Shown: positions 13,701 through 26,169, counted from the stretch's first letter. The stretch is DNA of 64,000 nucleotides from Pontederia crassipes (GCA_030549335.1 CM060194.1:74932077-74996076), one strand, 5' to 3'. The notes: generated by a model not told the origin, from the letters alone. Program-made: numbers and translations.

Positions 13701-16700
13701 TGATCTGAGAACATCTACTAGTTGGTAGCCCTCAGCTAGCCCTAAGGAGTCAGAATTTATCACGCCTTGAACAAGCCAAGGACAATGTTGACCTTCGCAG
13801 AGTTAATCTACAGTTGGTGACCAGGAATTCCACCAGGGAATGCATATCAATGAAGTATTGAAACTCCGCCACCTTGAAGTCGCCTCCGTGTGATCATCCA
13901 TGCCAAGGGTGATATTGAAATCGCCACCAAGAAGCCATCGTGCTCCTGGAAAATGGGAGCATGCACAATGAATCTCCTCCCATAAGGTCGGTCGTAAGAC
14001 CATTGTGTGGGCCTGTACACATAAGAGATAAGGTATTGATGCCGGTCTAGATGATGATGTAAGTAGACCAACATGGAAAAGTGGTCACACTGAGTCTACC
14101 ATGTTGAAATGTCTATCCTCTGGCAAAAAATGCAACCACCTGAGCGACTGATCGAACCCAGGATGACACAGCCAGTAAGCTAAACGTCGCCGATCTAGCC
14201 CACGTATGATCGCAGGATTCCGTGAGCTTCATCTCCTAACGAAAAAACAACATTTGGGCCCCAAGACCACTAGTAGTGCCCTAAACTTATGCACTTCTTG
14301 GCCTCCCATAGGTCACGCACGTTCCGCATGAGGATTTTCATGGGGAAATAGACTTTGCCCCTACGACAATAGATCATGTTGGCATCCTAGTATGAGCCAA
14401 CTTTGTTTATCCAATGCTTGCTTCCCTCAAAAAGTGGATGGATGCCTCCTCCGAGTCTTTAACGGCCTTGTTGTTGTCACAGCCAATGAGTGGGCCAGAA
14501 AGCCCTATCACCAGGTTGATACATAATGATGATGAGTTACTGCCGCTGGTTGGATCCAAGTTGTTGCGGATTAGGCCGCTGGCTTGATTGGACCCTGTGG
14601 AGGTTGAGGTTGAATGAGGGATGGTGGGAGAGACATGATATAGGCAGGGAGTTGTGCGGCTGTCATTGGGGAGGGGCAGGTTTAAAGGGGGAACACTCAC
14701 TATTTTCAGGGTTGGGGTGGTGCCTTGGGCCATCTAGAGGCGTGAAGGTGGGAAGAGAGGGAGGTAAATGTCAAGTTGGAGGTTTTCTCGGCTGACACAC
14801 GATGGTTGTACTGGTGGCAGGGAGTGGTTTCGGAGGTTGTCCATGATGGGGTTGGATACAGTGACACCAGGTTCGGGAGCTGGTTACTGTAGCCAGGCCC
14901 AAGTGGCGAAGGGTGCACCTTAGCTCATGGGCGGATGAAGAGGTACGGTCAAGACTTGGATGGGAGATGTGTTTGTGACTTGGGACAGTAGGGTCATGAG
15001 GTGGAGTGGTGGGGTCGCATCTTGGGGACTTTTTTTCAGAAGTGTGTCTTGGGGATGTAGGGTCATGACTAGGGTAAGGTAGAGTCACGAATTGGGTTAG
15101 GTATGATGTCATTTGGTTAGCTTGCGGGGGTAAAGAACGTTGCTTGGAGTGGAGATTCTTGATCGCTAGGTTTTACGATGGTGGTGAGGTATTGTCAACG
15201 TGACCAAGTGTGTGGCACTCCACGGCAACGGAGGTAGGACAGTTGTCGTAGATTGTGCAGCATGTGCTGATTGGGCAATTGTGCTGGCTCCCATGGGTCC
15301 CACGTGTCCAACCGAGGGACGGTAGTCCGCTAGTTGCAGAGGTTGGGGCAACGACCCACATCCATGATCTCTTCTCTAACGATAGCGGGCAGACCTAGAT
15401 AAGGAGGCAGTTTTTGGCCAATGCAGAGGGTGACTATCAGTGGAAGGCAGGATCTCCATGAGGCATACGATTGCCTTTATAAGGGAGAGGTCAGGGGAGT
15501 TGAGTGGGAGGATCTTTGTCATTGTTAGCTTGTCAAATAGTCCAACAATGGCTGTCACCACTTCTGTAGAGTGGAGAGGCAGCAGGATACCCTATAGGGT
15601 GACTGCACTGGTCAGAATATGAACCATTGCAGCCAGGGACACGCCATCCATCTCGCTAGGGCCTCCAGGTGATGCTGCCAGCTGGATTTTGAGGAAGGAA
15701 CGAAGGAAAAGGTTGACCCTGGCTGAATCAGATGATGAACCTGCAATTGTAAATTAGCAGGAGTCTGAAATGCGACCCAACCACTAATTTCACTACGTCC
15801 AAAACCATCTCAACGTCAAGGGAGTAAAGGAGGCATCGCCAACTAGACATGCGCGGAGGAACTTTATGTTGTGTTGGATGGCTAACGAGCAGGGGGCAAG
15901 GATGACCAGCAGTATCTCCTCATTTGGCTGTCAGGACTCCACTTGTTGTCCTTTGCATTGCGGTTTGACATGTCTTCTCAGAAACTCTGGCTGGCGTTCT
16001 GGCAGTGAGACCATGCAGGTGAACTGCCTATGTTCATTCTGCCTGCAACGCATGCATCTCTCTGGGGCAGCACATACCTTCATGGCCACCGCATTTGAAA
16101 CAGAGGATGTTTGACTGGATGTTATGGCAGTGAGGTCGCGAAAGTAATCCTGCCAGATGAAACCGCCTCCACATAGTTTAGGAAGCAGTGATGTGGTAGC
16201 ACACCCAGGGTCATAGACTGGTCATGCCAGGCAGCAGGCGGCGTGGTGGACGGAACGGAAATAGAACCATCACCTCCCCGGCAAACCCCCGATGCTTGAG
16301 CAATAGGGCTTCTGGTAGAATGGTGATGTTCCGCGCATCCTACTGAGGGGCAGGGTGGGGTTTGGAGAGAGCAAGGGGCTGGGGTGCTGCAATGGCGACG
16401 TTCAGGTGGCGCCACCAGGGTGGAGCCCCCCGCGATGGGAAACAACCTCACGCAGCAGGCCTGAGGATTCGCCTTGCAGGAGCATTCTCCTAGGGCTTCA
16501 TGATGCTTAGCTTGGTTTACTAGCGCTTCTGCTGGATTAGGCCTGCCTATAACATTTCATAGAACAATTGGATTTTCATTATCATAGATTGAATATGGAC
16601 GAAATAAACTATTCAAACTACCTCATTATATTATGAACACCCAAGTATCCCTAACCACATAGTCAATTTGACATTACAGTAGACCTAGTATGGTACAATA

Positions 16701-19700
16701 TGATCTGAGCAATAAGTAAGTTCCAGTTTACAAATAATCATGTTGCCAACAGAATTTTAATGTACAAAAAGTAAAGCCTGCAGAGAGTGAAGAAAAATAA
16801 CAGGTCACCTATTGAGAACAAAAATAGTAAAAGCAAGAGTATCATCATATACATGAAATGGATTAAGAACTAGCTATGATATCATGACTGGAAGCTGACA
16901 TGGAATCTACAGAGTAATCATTTTTCTCACAACGAAAGAAGATATTTTGATGATTACATATATGCCAGTGGAAATCAAAATTAACCTTCTCAATAAGGTC
17001 AAGGATATCCTGGTTGTCAATGAACTCTATATAACTCCAATCAATTTCTTCCTTGGTATATTCTTCCTGCTCCATCTTAAAGACATGCTGGATTGAAAAA
17101 AAAAAGTCAGAAAAAAACTTGTTTGGGGCAATCAACAAATATCTATATGGAAGTCAGAATAGATTGCACGAATTGAAGACACTTGTGCACTTGAACCTGA
17201 TTAAAATGTTGTTGTAGTTTCTCATTGGTCAGATTGATACAAAATTGCTCAAAGCTGCAAATAACAAATATATAAGAAAAATAAGAAGGATGCATGAAGA
17301 ATTACTTTAGTTTCACTAATCCTTGTATTATATGAACGAAAAGACGTGTTTGCTGGCTTATGCATAACCTTATATCAGATAATACAAATGAGGGACCTTA
17401 AATTTATAGAAATAAGGCAACAACATATTGGGAAAATATGGCTATATGCCTACTACAACTCAAGTCCGCCTTTATTTATCATGAAGAATTAACACCAGAT
17501 ACAATAGTGGCCTCCTTTAGACTGTCTTTGTCAATGTAATTTGACCAAAATCTAAGATTCAAAGGACTTATAGCTTCTAAGACTTTACTCGATGTAACCA
17601 ATCAATGATGCCTTCTTGAATGACAAAGTGAAAGCATACCGGGTAAGCACCTGTTTGTCTTGAAACTTTCAAATCCATATATATCCAGCACCCCAATAAG
17701 ATTTTTTGAATCAGGATCTTGTCCAATTGAACAATTAATCTTGTTCACAAGCCTGCAAATAGTCCAGAGGAAACCTCTCAAAAAAACATAGTCAAGAGAA
17801 AAGAAAAAAAGAGTTTAGCTGCAAAAGACTGGAAATGGGATATAGCATATATAAAAGAAATTACTTAGCTTCTTTTTTAGGGAAAGATATTAAGTTATTG
17901 CAAACCATCGTCAAACTTCTAGAATATTAGCAATTTCTTTAATAACATAAAAAAAATACTAACCAATCAAACAAACGGGAATAGACGACTTTGGCCAAAG
18001 AATCTCGGCAAAGTACTGCAGACTGTGTGTTCAGGTTTTTTGTAATTTTTCCATCACGAGTTACAATAATACATTTACATAAGGAATCCTCAAGAGTGCA
18101 AACCATCATCAAACTTCTAGAATATTAGCAATTTCTTTAATACAACAACAACAAAGCCTTATCCCACTAGGTGGGGTCGGCTACATGGATCATACGACGC
18201 CATTCCGCTCATATTCGTTGATCCATGTTCATGAGATTCGACAGGATTTTACGCTGGCTGTCGGGGCCTAACACAACCCTCCTCCTTTATCCGGGCTTGG
18301 GACCGGTTATAAAACATAGGCGGAGTTTTTAGCAATTTCTTTAATAACATAAAAAAATACTAACCAATCAAACAAACGGGAATAGACGACTTTGGCCAAA
18401 GAATCTCGGCAAAGTACTGCAGACTGTGTGTTCAGGTTTTTTGTAATTTTTCCATCACGAGTTACAATAATACGTTTACATAAGGAATCCTCAAGAGCCT
18501 CCATATCACACCTGAAAAGTATTTGCATTTTAATTATTAGAACATGTGAAGAAGATATAGTGTAATGTATGTTTGCATGACAAATGGACTTACATTAAAA
18601 GGTTAGCAGCAGTTCTTAGGTGAAACATTGATTTGTCATCCTTTGGTGCAGAAGAATCAGCTTCCTTTCCTTCAGAAAACTCAATATTTCCTAGATGAAG
18701 AATAGCGGCCACAACCCGAAAAATTGCATCCTGATTATTCAATACCACCACAAAAGGAAGACATAATTAACAGACACGTATGACAGTATCCTACTTTTGC
18801 AATAAAACAAGGGACAAAAGAAGTACCTGCTCATCCAAGCTGATTCCAACAATGTCCATAGCCCTTCTGGTCTCCAAGTACCCTTTACTATCATCCAGCT
18901 CAGCGATCTCATAGCAGTTAGATTGGTTAAGATAGTGAAAGCTTCTAGGATCACCCACTTGATATCTCTCTGTGTCCTGAAAATTTCAAATACCCAGAAT
19001 TTAATATTAGAGACTTGCATACTTGGTAATACATTTTTTCTTGGAAAGAGGGGAAGGATGTAAGCAGCATCTGACATCCATTTTACCAAACAATACATAA
19101 CTTCTATAAAATGGTCTGTACGAGTATGGTTGACTGTTAATCATCTATAATTAGTCCATTCTTTAATAAATACATGCCCCCTCTATGATGTTTTCCATAT
19201 AGATCTTCCATTCCAACGGACAGTCATTTCTCTGATTCCAAATTACCCAAAGCAGGCTAATTGAGATTGTACTTGGTGATAAAGTTACTAGGACTATGTT
19301 GTAGAATAGTTGGTTAAGTCGTAAGTCGTCGGAATGAATGCCCAAGGCAATTAAACATATTGGTTGTGAAGTAACATCCAAGGAAATGAAAGACAGGACA
19401 TCTAGGCTTTGCAGAAAGTATGATATACAAGCGTCCTATGAAATCCACAATTACCAGCAAATTCAGAGAAATAAATAACTGTGTGATACAAACCCAGCGC
19501 CTCTCAGAACTTATTTTAGAAAGAAACATGGCAATATGGCAGCAGGAACAGTAATGGAGGACCCATGAAGTAACTGAGACATCCTAGCAGCCCACTCCTA
19601 GCTGGCAGTTACACATATTAGTTAATGAGCACCTTATATTTATAGTTAGTTAACGATTTGTTTAGGCAATTGATGTTTTTATCTTATTTTTGGAGTTTAG

Positions 19701-22700
19701 CCCTCTCCATACGGGCTCTGGGTATTGCAAGGTAGTATTAAGATCCTTGCACTCTCTTTTACAATACATTTCCTTAAAAAATTCCTTATATTCTGTCCAC
19801 TTTGAACTGGTGTCTTAACACTGGACATCCAAACAATTTGTAAAAAAAAAAGTGTATACGTGTGTATTTGTTTTTTTGAAAGGATATGTGTGTACTTTTT
19901 TTTAGAAGGATATACATAAGAATATAGGTATAAGTATCTGCATGTGCAAACATTATTATTATTATTTTCTTTGGAGAGTAAATGCTGTATTTTATAAACT
20001 CATTGTATGGCAGACAATTTTAATTTATATTTCTTTACAAAAAATTACAAAATTTATTTACCGAGTTTCTTATGCAAACAGGTGAACAGATGTCCTATAA
20101 ATTATATCTTGATATCCTCAAAAAGATTCACTAATTCGGTAATGCAGTTTTTTACTGCCATCTGATGGTGTAAATTAGGTGGAAAATAAGTACTTAACTA
20201 TTCAAATGTGATTGATAATCAAATAAACTTCTTAAAAGCTTAAGCACAGGGAGAGAAATTTGCAATCACGCATAAAATTATTGAACAGAAATTCTTTATA
20301 CCTCTGGTGGAGCAGCACAAAGCATGTAAAAGCAGTGATAGTTTCTCTCAGGCTCAGATATTTGACACACACGAGATCGTTCAAGCAAGTACGTCCTGAC
20401 AGCAGCTCCAGAGATCCTCCCTTTTTTATCAAACTGAATCTCAACAAACTTGCCAAACCGACTGGTACAGAAATTCAGAAATAAAAATAAGTTTGCAAAG
20501 ATCTCAATCAAGATCTTAAAATCTTAAGATTCTCAAGCCCCTTATGGCCCTGATTTTATACTCAAAATGTAATTGATAGGATTTTAACAGATTCTTAATT
20601 TAGGTATTAAGATCTTATGGTTCTATTCCATCTTTTTACAACCTCAAATCATTAATATAATCATTTAAGAATAATAAATCTTTTAATTATGAAACTTATA
20701 GCTATGTTAGATGACATTCAATTTATTTATCTCACTTTCTATTATTTCCATTGTAATTTATGTATTTTGATTTTATGAACTGATCATATTGTAACCTATT
20801 GAAGCATACTAAAGAGTTTTGTAACAATTATGTAAAAAATATTTTTTTTATATTTAAAGGTATTGTTATTAATAGGCAAGATCTTATGATTGATCCCAAG
20901 GACCATTATGATCTTATGTAAAATCCCAATATTCACAGCTTTGAACAAAAGAATCCTACTCACACCGCTCTTCGCACCCAAAGGAAAATGTTAAAGGCAA
21001 ACACATCAAAAAAAAAGGGAAAGAAAATACCTGGAGTTATTGTTTCTAGCGGTTTTCGCATTGCCAAATGCTTCAAGAACAGGATTGGACTGCATGAACC
21101 GGTCATATTAGTAAACTTGAAATATAGAGATATTAAATAAATTTGTCAAAGAAAAAACGAGGGTCCGAAGAATGAATTTAGGCAACACACATAACAAATG
21201 GTATTTTCACCTCCAAAACTTGCTGTTCTACGGTTCGACCTTCAGCTTCAGCCCTACCACCCATGTAAGCAAGATATCTCATTAGCAATTTGGTAGTTTC
21301 TGTTTTACCTGCTCCACTTTCCCCGCTTACCAAAATTGACTGGCTTATTCCATCATTAAGCATTTGTCTGCACTGGTATAAGAAAATCTTAGAATGCCAA
21401 GAAACTATGTGGGGTCATCATGCATTAAGGGGCATTACCTAAATGCAGCATCCGCAATTGCAAAAGGATGGGGAGCCAGCTCACCAAATGTTGCCCCTTT
21501 ATATTGTTCCATCATGTGGCTGTCATAGAGATGAGGCAGCCTTTGAAAAGGGTTCACCGCTATCAATATGTTTCCAGTATAAGTCTGGCAGAGTTGCATA
21601 TATTAAAAATTATTATTGATTGCATATCCAAAGAAGCAACTACAAAACAGAAGATCTCTCAAAAAAAGCCACACAAGCAGCAGGAAAAAAATGCAGCATC
21701 ACAGACACATGGTGTCAGAAATGGAATCTACATATGAAGATATACAAGATAAGTTATAAGAAAGCAAAAATATAACATTACAAAGACAAATAAAATGTTA
21801 ACCTTTCTAGGCATCTAATGTATAACTTACATAAATTTCATTCATCTCATATCTTGATTTTAGATTCTGTAGTACTCCCGGTTCATGAAGATAAGACAAC
21901 TTTGTCATGTCATCGACGCCATAAGATGGTGTTTCCATATCCCTGGGATAGACATTGGACATCCTAGTGGTGATCTGCAGCAAAAGACCAAAAGGCATGA
22001 CAAAAGCTTTTAGGCAATTAATTCCATATCTTATTAAGATAGAAAAGAAATTTTTTTTAGAAAAGTTTAAGATAGCAAAGAATTAGGAGACAATGAAAAA
22101 GGATTGGCGTTCTGGATGACCAATTTACAGAAACAGAACAGAATAAATATATGATTTTCTCATAAGCTGAAAGAAAAGAATTCTGGCCTAGGCATTCAAG
22201 TGCTTCCAATCTTCAGCACTAAAGCTGCTGCACAACTCATTTTACATGTCAGTTTTGTCATCTATTTTCTCTTTTTCCTTTTGGTTAGAATTGGTTTTAA
22301 AGTGAATCAGTTTTGATAGTTCTGTAACCACAGATGTGAGTTCTATGCTGCTTTAGGTGTCCTCATTCTATTCTAACCTGTTGGAAAATTCTAATGATAG
22401 CTTTTTTTTCAGAGGAAGCTAACTACAGTTTTAAATGAATATTTCTGGTCACACACGCGAACTTGAATGCCCTTTCATAGGGATAATGGACAAAAAATAT
22501 TAGCAAACAAGTCATCTCTACTTTAAGGGAGCCAGCCAAATAGCAGAAGCAAGCAGCAATGCAGGTACTGAATACTTGAACTAAACCACAAAGTTAAGTA
22601 AATGGACCAAACGACTGACCATCTTCCCAGAAGAACAGGAGATCTTAATTTCATCTCCATTGATTTCCAAAACCTCCCCATCAATCCAAGAGTCGTCAGG

Positions 22701-23069
22701 ATCCTCAACCCATATCTGTGATCCGACTGCTACTTGGCCTTGAGTTCCCTGTGACGAAAATAGTTAAGTGCCCATGGCTTGTCGAATGGGAAGATGAATA
22801 ATCAAAATGAAGACATTACAAACGTTCAAGTTGAAAATAGAGATGATGAAGTCTGCTTCAGAAGAAAACACAGATTGTGAGAGGTCCATTAATAATGTAC
22901 TTTCAACGTGAATTTTACAAGCTATGTTATACGGTTATCTTCGTTTGCTTAACTAAACTTGATATCAACTAATAGTACTCTTCTGCAAGCTAAATCATAG
23001 AAAAAACTCATGGTCCCTAACTTTAGCTTCGCAAGATAACTTCGATCTAAATCTTGAGAGGCATACCAT
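3897..23069 (-). CDS. Class XI myosin heavy chain, 3' end beyond window
   Basis: Actin-based motor for organelle transport and cytoplasmic streaming. Exons (high to low): 23067-23069 (ATG only, then GTATGC donor), 22620-22748, 21831-21974, 21439-21584, 21211-21367, 21031-21089, 20302-20461, 18827-18976, 18594-18730, 18365-18511, 17651-17752, 17197-17254, 16986-17087, 10305-10342, 10084-10210, 9827-9994, 9595-9726, 9396-9505, 9255-9315, 8512-8689, 8180-8385, 5404-5523, 4965-5063, 3897-4109. All have GT/AG borders and join in frame to 982 codons without a stop. Visible: SH3-like N-terminus ([14 protein letters not shown]), P-loop GESGAGKT (residues 156-163), switch I NNNSSRFG (209-216), switch [10 protein letters not shown] (434-441), six IQ motifs (about 737-875), then charged coiled coil. 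Six IQ motifs and the sequence style fit class XI; plant class VIII usually has fewer. The family is about 1,500 residues, so some 500 residues of coiled coil and globular tail are missing from this window. Confidence 0.93.
4691..4902. repeat. (AT)n and poly-C microsatellites in myosin intron
   Basis: An AT dinucleotide run occupies about 4,691-4,724 and a C run about 4,887-4,902, in the intron between exons 4965-5063 and 3897-4109. The sequence just after the AT run (GGAAAAGGATGAC) resembles the 3' end of the LINE at 10,676 and may be a small LINE remnant. Confidence 0.7.
6417..6458 (+). mobile_element. 42-bp SINE 3'-end insertion
   Basis: Only the last 42 bases of the (TTG)n-tailed SINE are present (CCGACCCCACCTAGTGGG onward, then TTG repeats). 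Perfect 20-bp direct repeats TATTTTTATATAATACCGAG flank them at 6,397-6,416 and 6,459-6,478. It is a severely 5'-truncated retroposition event inside the loop half of the foldback element 5823-7303, so it is younger than that element. Confidence 0.85.
6685..6698 (+). mobile_element. 14-bp SINE-tail-only insertion
   Basis: A bare (TTG)n stretch of 14 bases is bounded by perfect 13-bp direct repeats TATAATATCTATT at 6,672-6,684 and 6,699-6,711. It looks like a retroposition event that copied only the 3' tail of the SINE family seen nearby. A simple microsatellite would not explain the flanking duplication. Confidence 0.7.
10676..12661 (-). mobile_element. 5'-truncated LINE (reverse transcriptase and zf-RVT)
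   Basis: On the minus strand it starts inside reverse transcriptase at FSKAYD, then shows [10 protein letters not shown] and the catalytic YADD (12,235-12,600), connection sequence (11,860-12,198), and a C-terminal zf-RVT zinc-binding region with CVFC...HLFFDC (10,871-11,416). It ends in poly-A, seen as a T run at 10,674-10,686 on plus. The short direct repeat TGAAGTT flanks it (10,669-10,675 and 12,662-12,668). The reading frame has two TAG stops (near 12,238 and 11,473) and a frameshift near 11,890, so it is dead. It sits in the 6.6-kb myosin intron in the same orientation as the gene. Confidence 0.9.
12669..13039. other. Intron sequence between two LINE fragments
   Basis: AT-rich sequence with no LINE similarity on either strand. 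It separates the two LINE pieces and supports separate insertions rather than one interrupted element. Confidence 0.5.
13040..16555 (-). mobile_element. Older LINE fragment (ORF1 and endonuclease part)
   Basis: On the minus strand, 5' to 3': remnants of an ORF1 with one CCHC zinc knuckle ([12 protein letters not shown], about 16,070-16,110), a proline-rich stretch (about 14,700-15,110), then an endonuclease domain starting near 14,346 (MKILMRNV) with GGDFN (about 13,920-13,940). The reverse transcriptase part is missing. Many stops and frameshifts make it much older than the LINE fragment at 10,676-12,661 in the same intron. The borders are estimates from the change in composition; no target duplication was found. 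Confidence 0.7.
17899..18096 (-). repeat. Tandem duplicate carrying a partial myosin motor exon
   Basis: A 198-bp unit is repeated directly after itself: copy 1 is 17,899-18,096, and copy 2 starts at 18,097, continuing after a SINE to about 18,498. Copy 2 holds the functional exon 18365-18511. Copy 1 holds the last 133 bp of the same exon (17,964-18,096) plus its GT donor, but lacks the acceptor and the first exon bases. The copies differ at only a few positions, so the duplication is young. Copy 1 is therefore a pseudo-exon inside the following intron. Confidence 0.9.
18143..18329 (-). mobile_element. SINE with (TTG)n tail, 17-bp target duplication
   Basis: On the minus strand this 187-bp element ends in GGATAAGGC followed by TTG repeats. 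It is flanked by direct repeats TAGCAATTTCTTTAATA at 18,126-18,142 and 18,330-18,346. A long A/T-rich target duplication, a simple-repeat 3' tail and no coding capacity are the marks of a SINE. The TTG tail resembles the plant Au SINE family (from memory, not searched). It lies in copy 2 of the exon duplication, so it inserted there after or together with that event. Confidence 0.85.
19163..19530 (-). mobile_element. Degenerate LINE 3' remnant
   Basis: A minus-strand frame contains [18 protein letters not shown], the style of the tryptophan-rich segment at the end of plant LINE reverse transcriptases (compare WAIWLQRN in the LINE near 10,840). No other domain or poly-A tail is clear. It lies in the myosin intron 18,977-20,301, whose remainder is AT-rich and featureless. 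Confidence 0.45.
20462..21030. other. Myosin intron, AT-rich
   Basis: Between exons 21031-21089 and 20302-20461. It contains repeated short AAGATCTTA-type words and no recognised element. The introns 21,975-22,619 and 22,749-23,066 are likewise unremarkable, as is 8,690-9,254. Confidence 0.5.
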
Positions 23070-23345
23070 TTTGAAACCCAATTCAGGTTAGAATCGTAAC
23101 GTGGCTCCTCGTTTCGTCCTCCTCCACGATCAATACCATCCAAATCAAACAATAATTCGAAATGGCAAGATCCGGGGGCCAAATTGTCCTTAATAGCTCC
23201 TTCCAAATCCGACTTTTTTCCTCACCTCTCGGGGACAAAATGCTGCATGGTCAAGTAAAAGGAATCGCCTCCCCCTCTCTCCCCCACTTGACCCCTCCCC
23301 CGCGACGACGCCTTCCCGGACGAGAGCGAGCTCGAGAGAAGAGAG
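23070..23345 (-). promoter_or_regulatory. Myosin 5' leader and GA-rich upstream region
   Basis: The stretch upstream of the myosin ATG (23,067-23,069) reads on the minus strand as a GA-rich tract (CT-rich on plus, about 23,265-23,300) in a locally GC-rich island. This is typical of plant 5' leaders and core promoters. No convincing TATA box was found. A 149-codon plus-strand frame overlaps it but has no recognisable domain and looks like a by-product of the composition. The transcription start is not determined. Confidence 0.35.
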
Positions 23346-23607
23346 AGGGTTTCGAAGGTCAAACGGGCGAGAAATCCGCAGCCCCAGCGGTGATCGCCGC
23401 CGGCAGAGTCTTCTCCTTCGACTCCCAGATCGCCGCCGGAGACCTCTTACTCGCCTGCTCGTCTTGCGTTACGGTGCGCAATAATAATGCAATAAAGAGC
23501 TCGAAGACCTTCACCGTAAAAATCGAAGGAAAAGTTGAAGACTTCGGCGTTGTCTTAGTCCGGAATGCCGAAAGCTGCAGAACCGCTCAAGCCGAAGTCA
23601 ATAAGTA

Positions 23608-23610
23608 ACA

Positions 23611-23686
<76 letters not shown>
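23608..23686. repeat. (AAT)n microsatellite upstream of myosin
   Basis: An uninterrupted AAT/TAA run of about 75 bp starts where the GC-rich myosin upstream region ends. It marks the border to a very AT-rich intergenic region. Confidence 0.95.
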
Positions 23687-23689
23687 CAC

Positions 23690-24125
23690 TTCTTCTGATC
23701 AATCATTCTGCATTTAAAAAATTAATTTGATAAATAAATATTAGTAAATGTTTGAATAAAAAATAAAAAGTAATAATATAATTTATTATTTATGAGATAT
23801 AAAATTATAGTAAATAAAAATATTTTATTAATATTATAATTTACATAAATTATTATATTATTAATATTATTTTTATTTATTTTTATTAAATATTATTAAT
23901 ATTATTAATATTATAATTTAGGTACATCTTAAAATCTAAATATAATATATTTTTTAAAAATAATTGAATAATTTAATTAATTAAATATTTATTAATCATT
24001 ATAATTAAATATTTTATAATTTTTAATTAATATCATTTAATAAATTATCTTATAATATGACTGATAATGTATTAATAAATAACTAAATAATATGTACTTA
24101 TAATAAGTTTTTTTTCTTTTTCGCT
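23690..24125. repeat. AT-rich dispersed element, copy 1
   Basis: Shares ordered word strings with 46,650-46,990: ATAATTTATTATTTATGA, then an AAATTATAGTAAATAA segment, then TATTATATTATTAATATTA, then AATTGAATAATTTAATTAA. Related copies occur near 26,830-27,310 and 37,420-38,330. It is non-coding and its ends are not resolved here; it appears to be a MITE-like family. Confidence 0.6.
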
Positions 24126-24232
24126 CTACGTCGAAGTAACTGAGATCTATTTATTATGCCAACGGCGGTTAGTCTTCTTTTTTTTACGTGCTATATGTAT
24201 ACTGTGTATCTTCTCCTCCTATGAACACTTTG

Positions 24233-24480
24233 AACCTGTTTGGTAGAAGAATTAATCAAGAACAAAGATACTTGTTCTAGCTTTCTAACCAAATATCATT
24301 AGAACAAGGATAGTGAGAGAAGACATGAATAAAAATTGTCGGCAACTTCTAAAATTGAAAAAGTAGGAACAATAGGTTCCTGCCTTCACCGAGAACATGT
24401 TGGTGAGATCAATTTTTTACAATAACAAAACTGTTCTGACACAATTGAGGGGCAAAATAATTCGTTTACCAAACAGGCCT
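24233..24480. mobile_element. Short MITE-like element
   Basis: About 245 bp with terminal inverted repeats: CCTGTTTGGTA at the left and its reverse complement TACCAAACAGG at the right, followed by more partial matches. It has no coding capacity. The termini resemble Tourist or hAT-type MITEs, but no clear target duplication was seen, so the superfamily stays open. Confidence 0.55.
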
Positions 24481-26169
24481 TTTATATTCTGAAATCTTCT
24501 TTTGATAAGAGATTTGAAATTCAATTTTAAAATGTCTTCCGACATTCGATCTTGAGATTTTCTTTCCTTAATTAATTCAACATAAGGTAAGCCAGCTATT
24601 TGTTTATTTTATTTCCTCCACTATTTCTTCTTTTTTTCTCATCGTTCTCCCAACAACTGCTGCCAATTATTTTATTTTTGTTAACCTTCTTTGTGTACTG
24701 TCCGCATGCGTTAGGCTTCGACTCGTTCAGGTCAACGCTAAGTATTGGTGCGAGTCTAATATATGCTGCTGGCTTATCTTTAGAAGCCAGTTGAGTCCGT
24801 GACAGGGTTGCATGATACGATGACGACCTCGCCAAAATTTGTTGAGTTCCTTGCGCCGACTTGCTTTGACAGGGAGGTCCAAGAGATGAGGTATAAAAAT
24901 TTTTAAAAAATTTAGTATTGGGTTGTCAATGCGGGGTTCGCTGAAATCGGATCGGAAGAGATATTAATATATTTAAAATATATATAATTTCATGTAATTA
25001 AGAGGAAAGTATAATAACATGAGTCATTAAATATCAATGTATTTTAAAATTTTATATAATATCATGAATTGTGACAAGACCGAGATGCACAAATCTAGTA
25101 TAAAAAAAATTGGAGGAGTCAAATTTAACAAATATATGATTGTGAACAGATTTTTGGACTCGGCCTCTTCCTAATATCATAACACAGATGTCTAAAAAAT
25201 TGGAATAAATTTAATCTCAAAATTAGCATATCAAAAAATATATAATTAAAATTGTAACAAGTTGGGAGGGGGGGAATTTATTACATCATTTAACTCTTTG
25301 TAGTATCACTTAATGTCCTAAATACTAAATATCATATTAATTAATTGCATCATTTAATGATTGATACCAATACTTGATGCTCCCAATATTAATTTGTGCA
25401 TTAAATTTTGAGGTATTACACATTGCCTATTTATATTCCCATTATTTTTTATGTATAGTAACAAATAATCATACATAAAATGCATCACTAATCAATGTAT
25501 ATCTACTTTAACATCATGATTAAAATTTCATGAATTATAAGTTGATTTTATATTTTTAATCCAAAAAATAATCATGTATAAATGGATCTTTATGTGCATT
25601 GAAATTTTAACACTAAGATTAGATTTTTCAAAGATTACATGCTAAATTTTATATTTTATTATAACTTTAATAAAAATAAATTACAGGATGACTCGTCATA
25701 TAGCACTATATTTTTTAATATTAAATTTAACATCATGATTAAATTTTAGCTTGGGTATTTATATTTTATTACATTTTAATCCTAATATTTTAAAAATGCA
25801 TTTTTATGTGTACTAATATTTTAACATCATGATTAACTTTTCAAATTACATATTTATTTTTATATTACATTATATTTCTTGTAATAACAAATAATTATAT
25901 ATATATATATATAATTTCATGCATCAGGATTCTTCTCATTTCACTATTCTTTCTATATTTTTTATAACTTTCTTAATTTCTAATTTTTATAATTAGTATC
26001 TAAATATCATATTAATTTATTGCATTGTCACTTGATATTCTCATTATTAAATATCATATTCATTAATTGCACCATATATTTTATATCAACACTTGATATT
26101 CTCATTATTAATTTGTGTATTAAATTTTAATGTTACAAATTACATATTGACCCTTTGTATTTCATCATG

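Noticed and set aside
23162..23608. 149-codon plus-strand frame next to the myosin start
   Set aside because: Lies over the myosin leader and GC island; no domain or splice context. A divergent gene cannot be excluded but is not supported.
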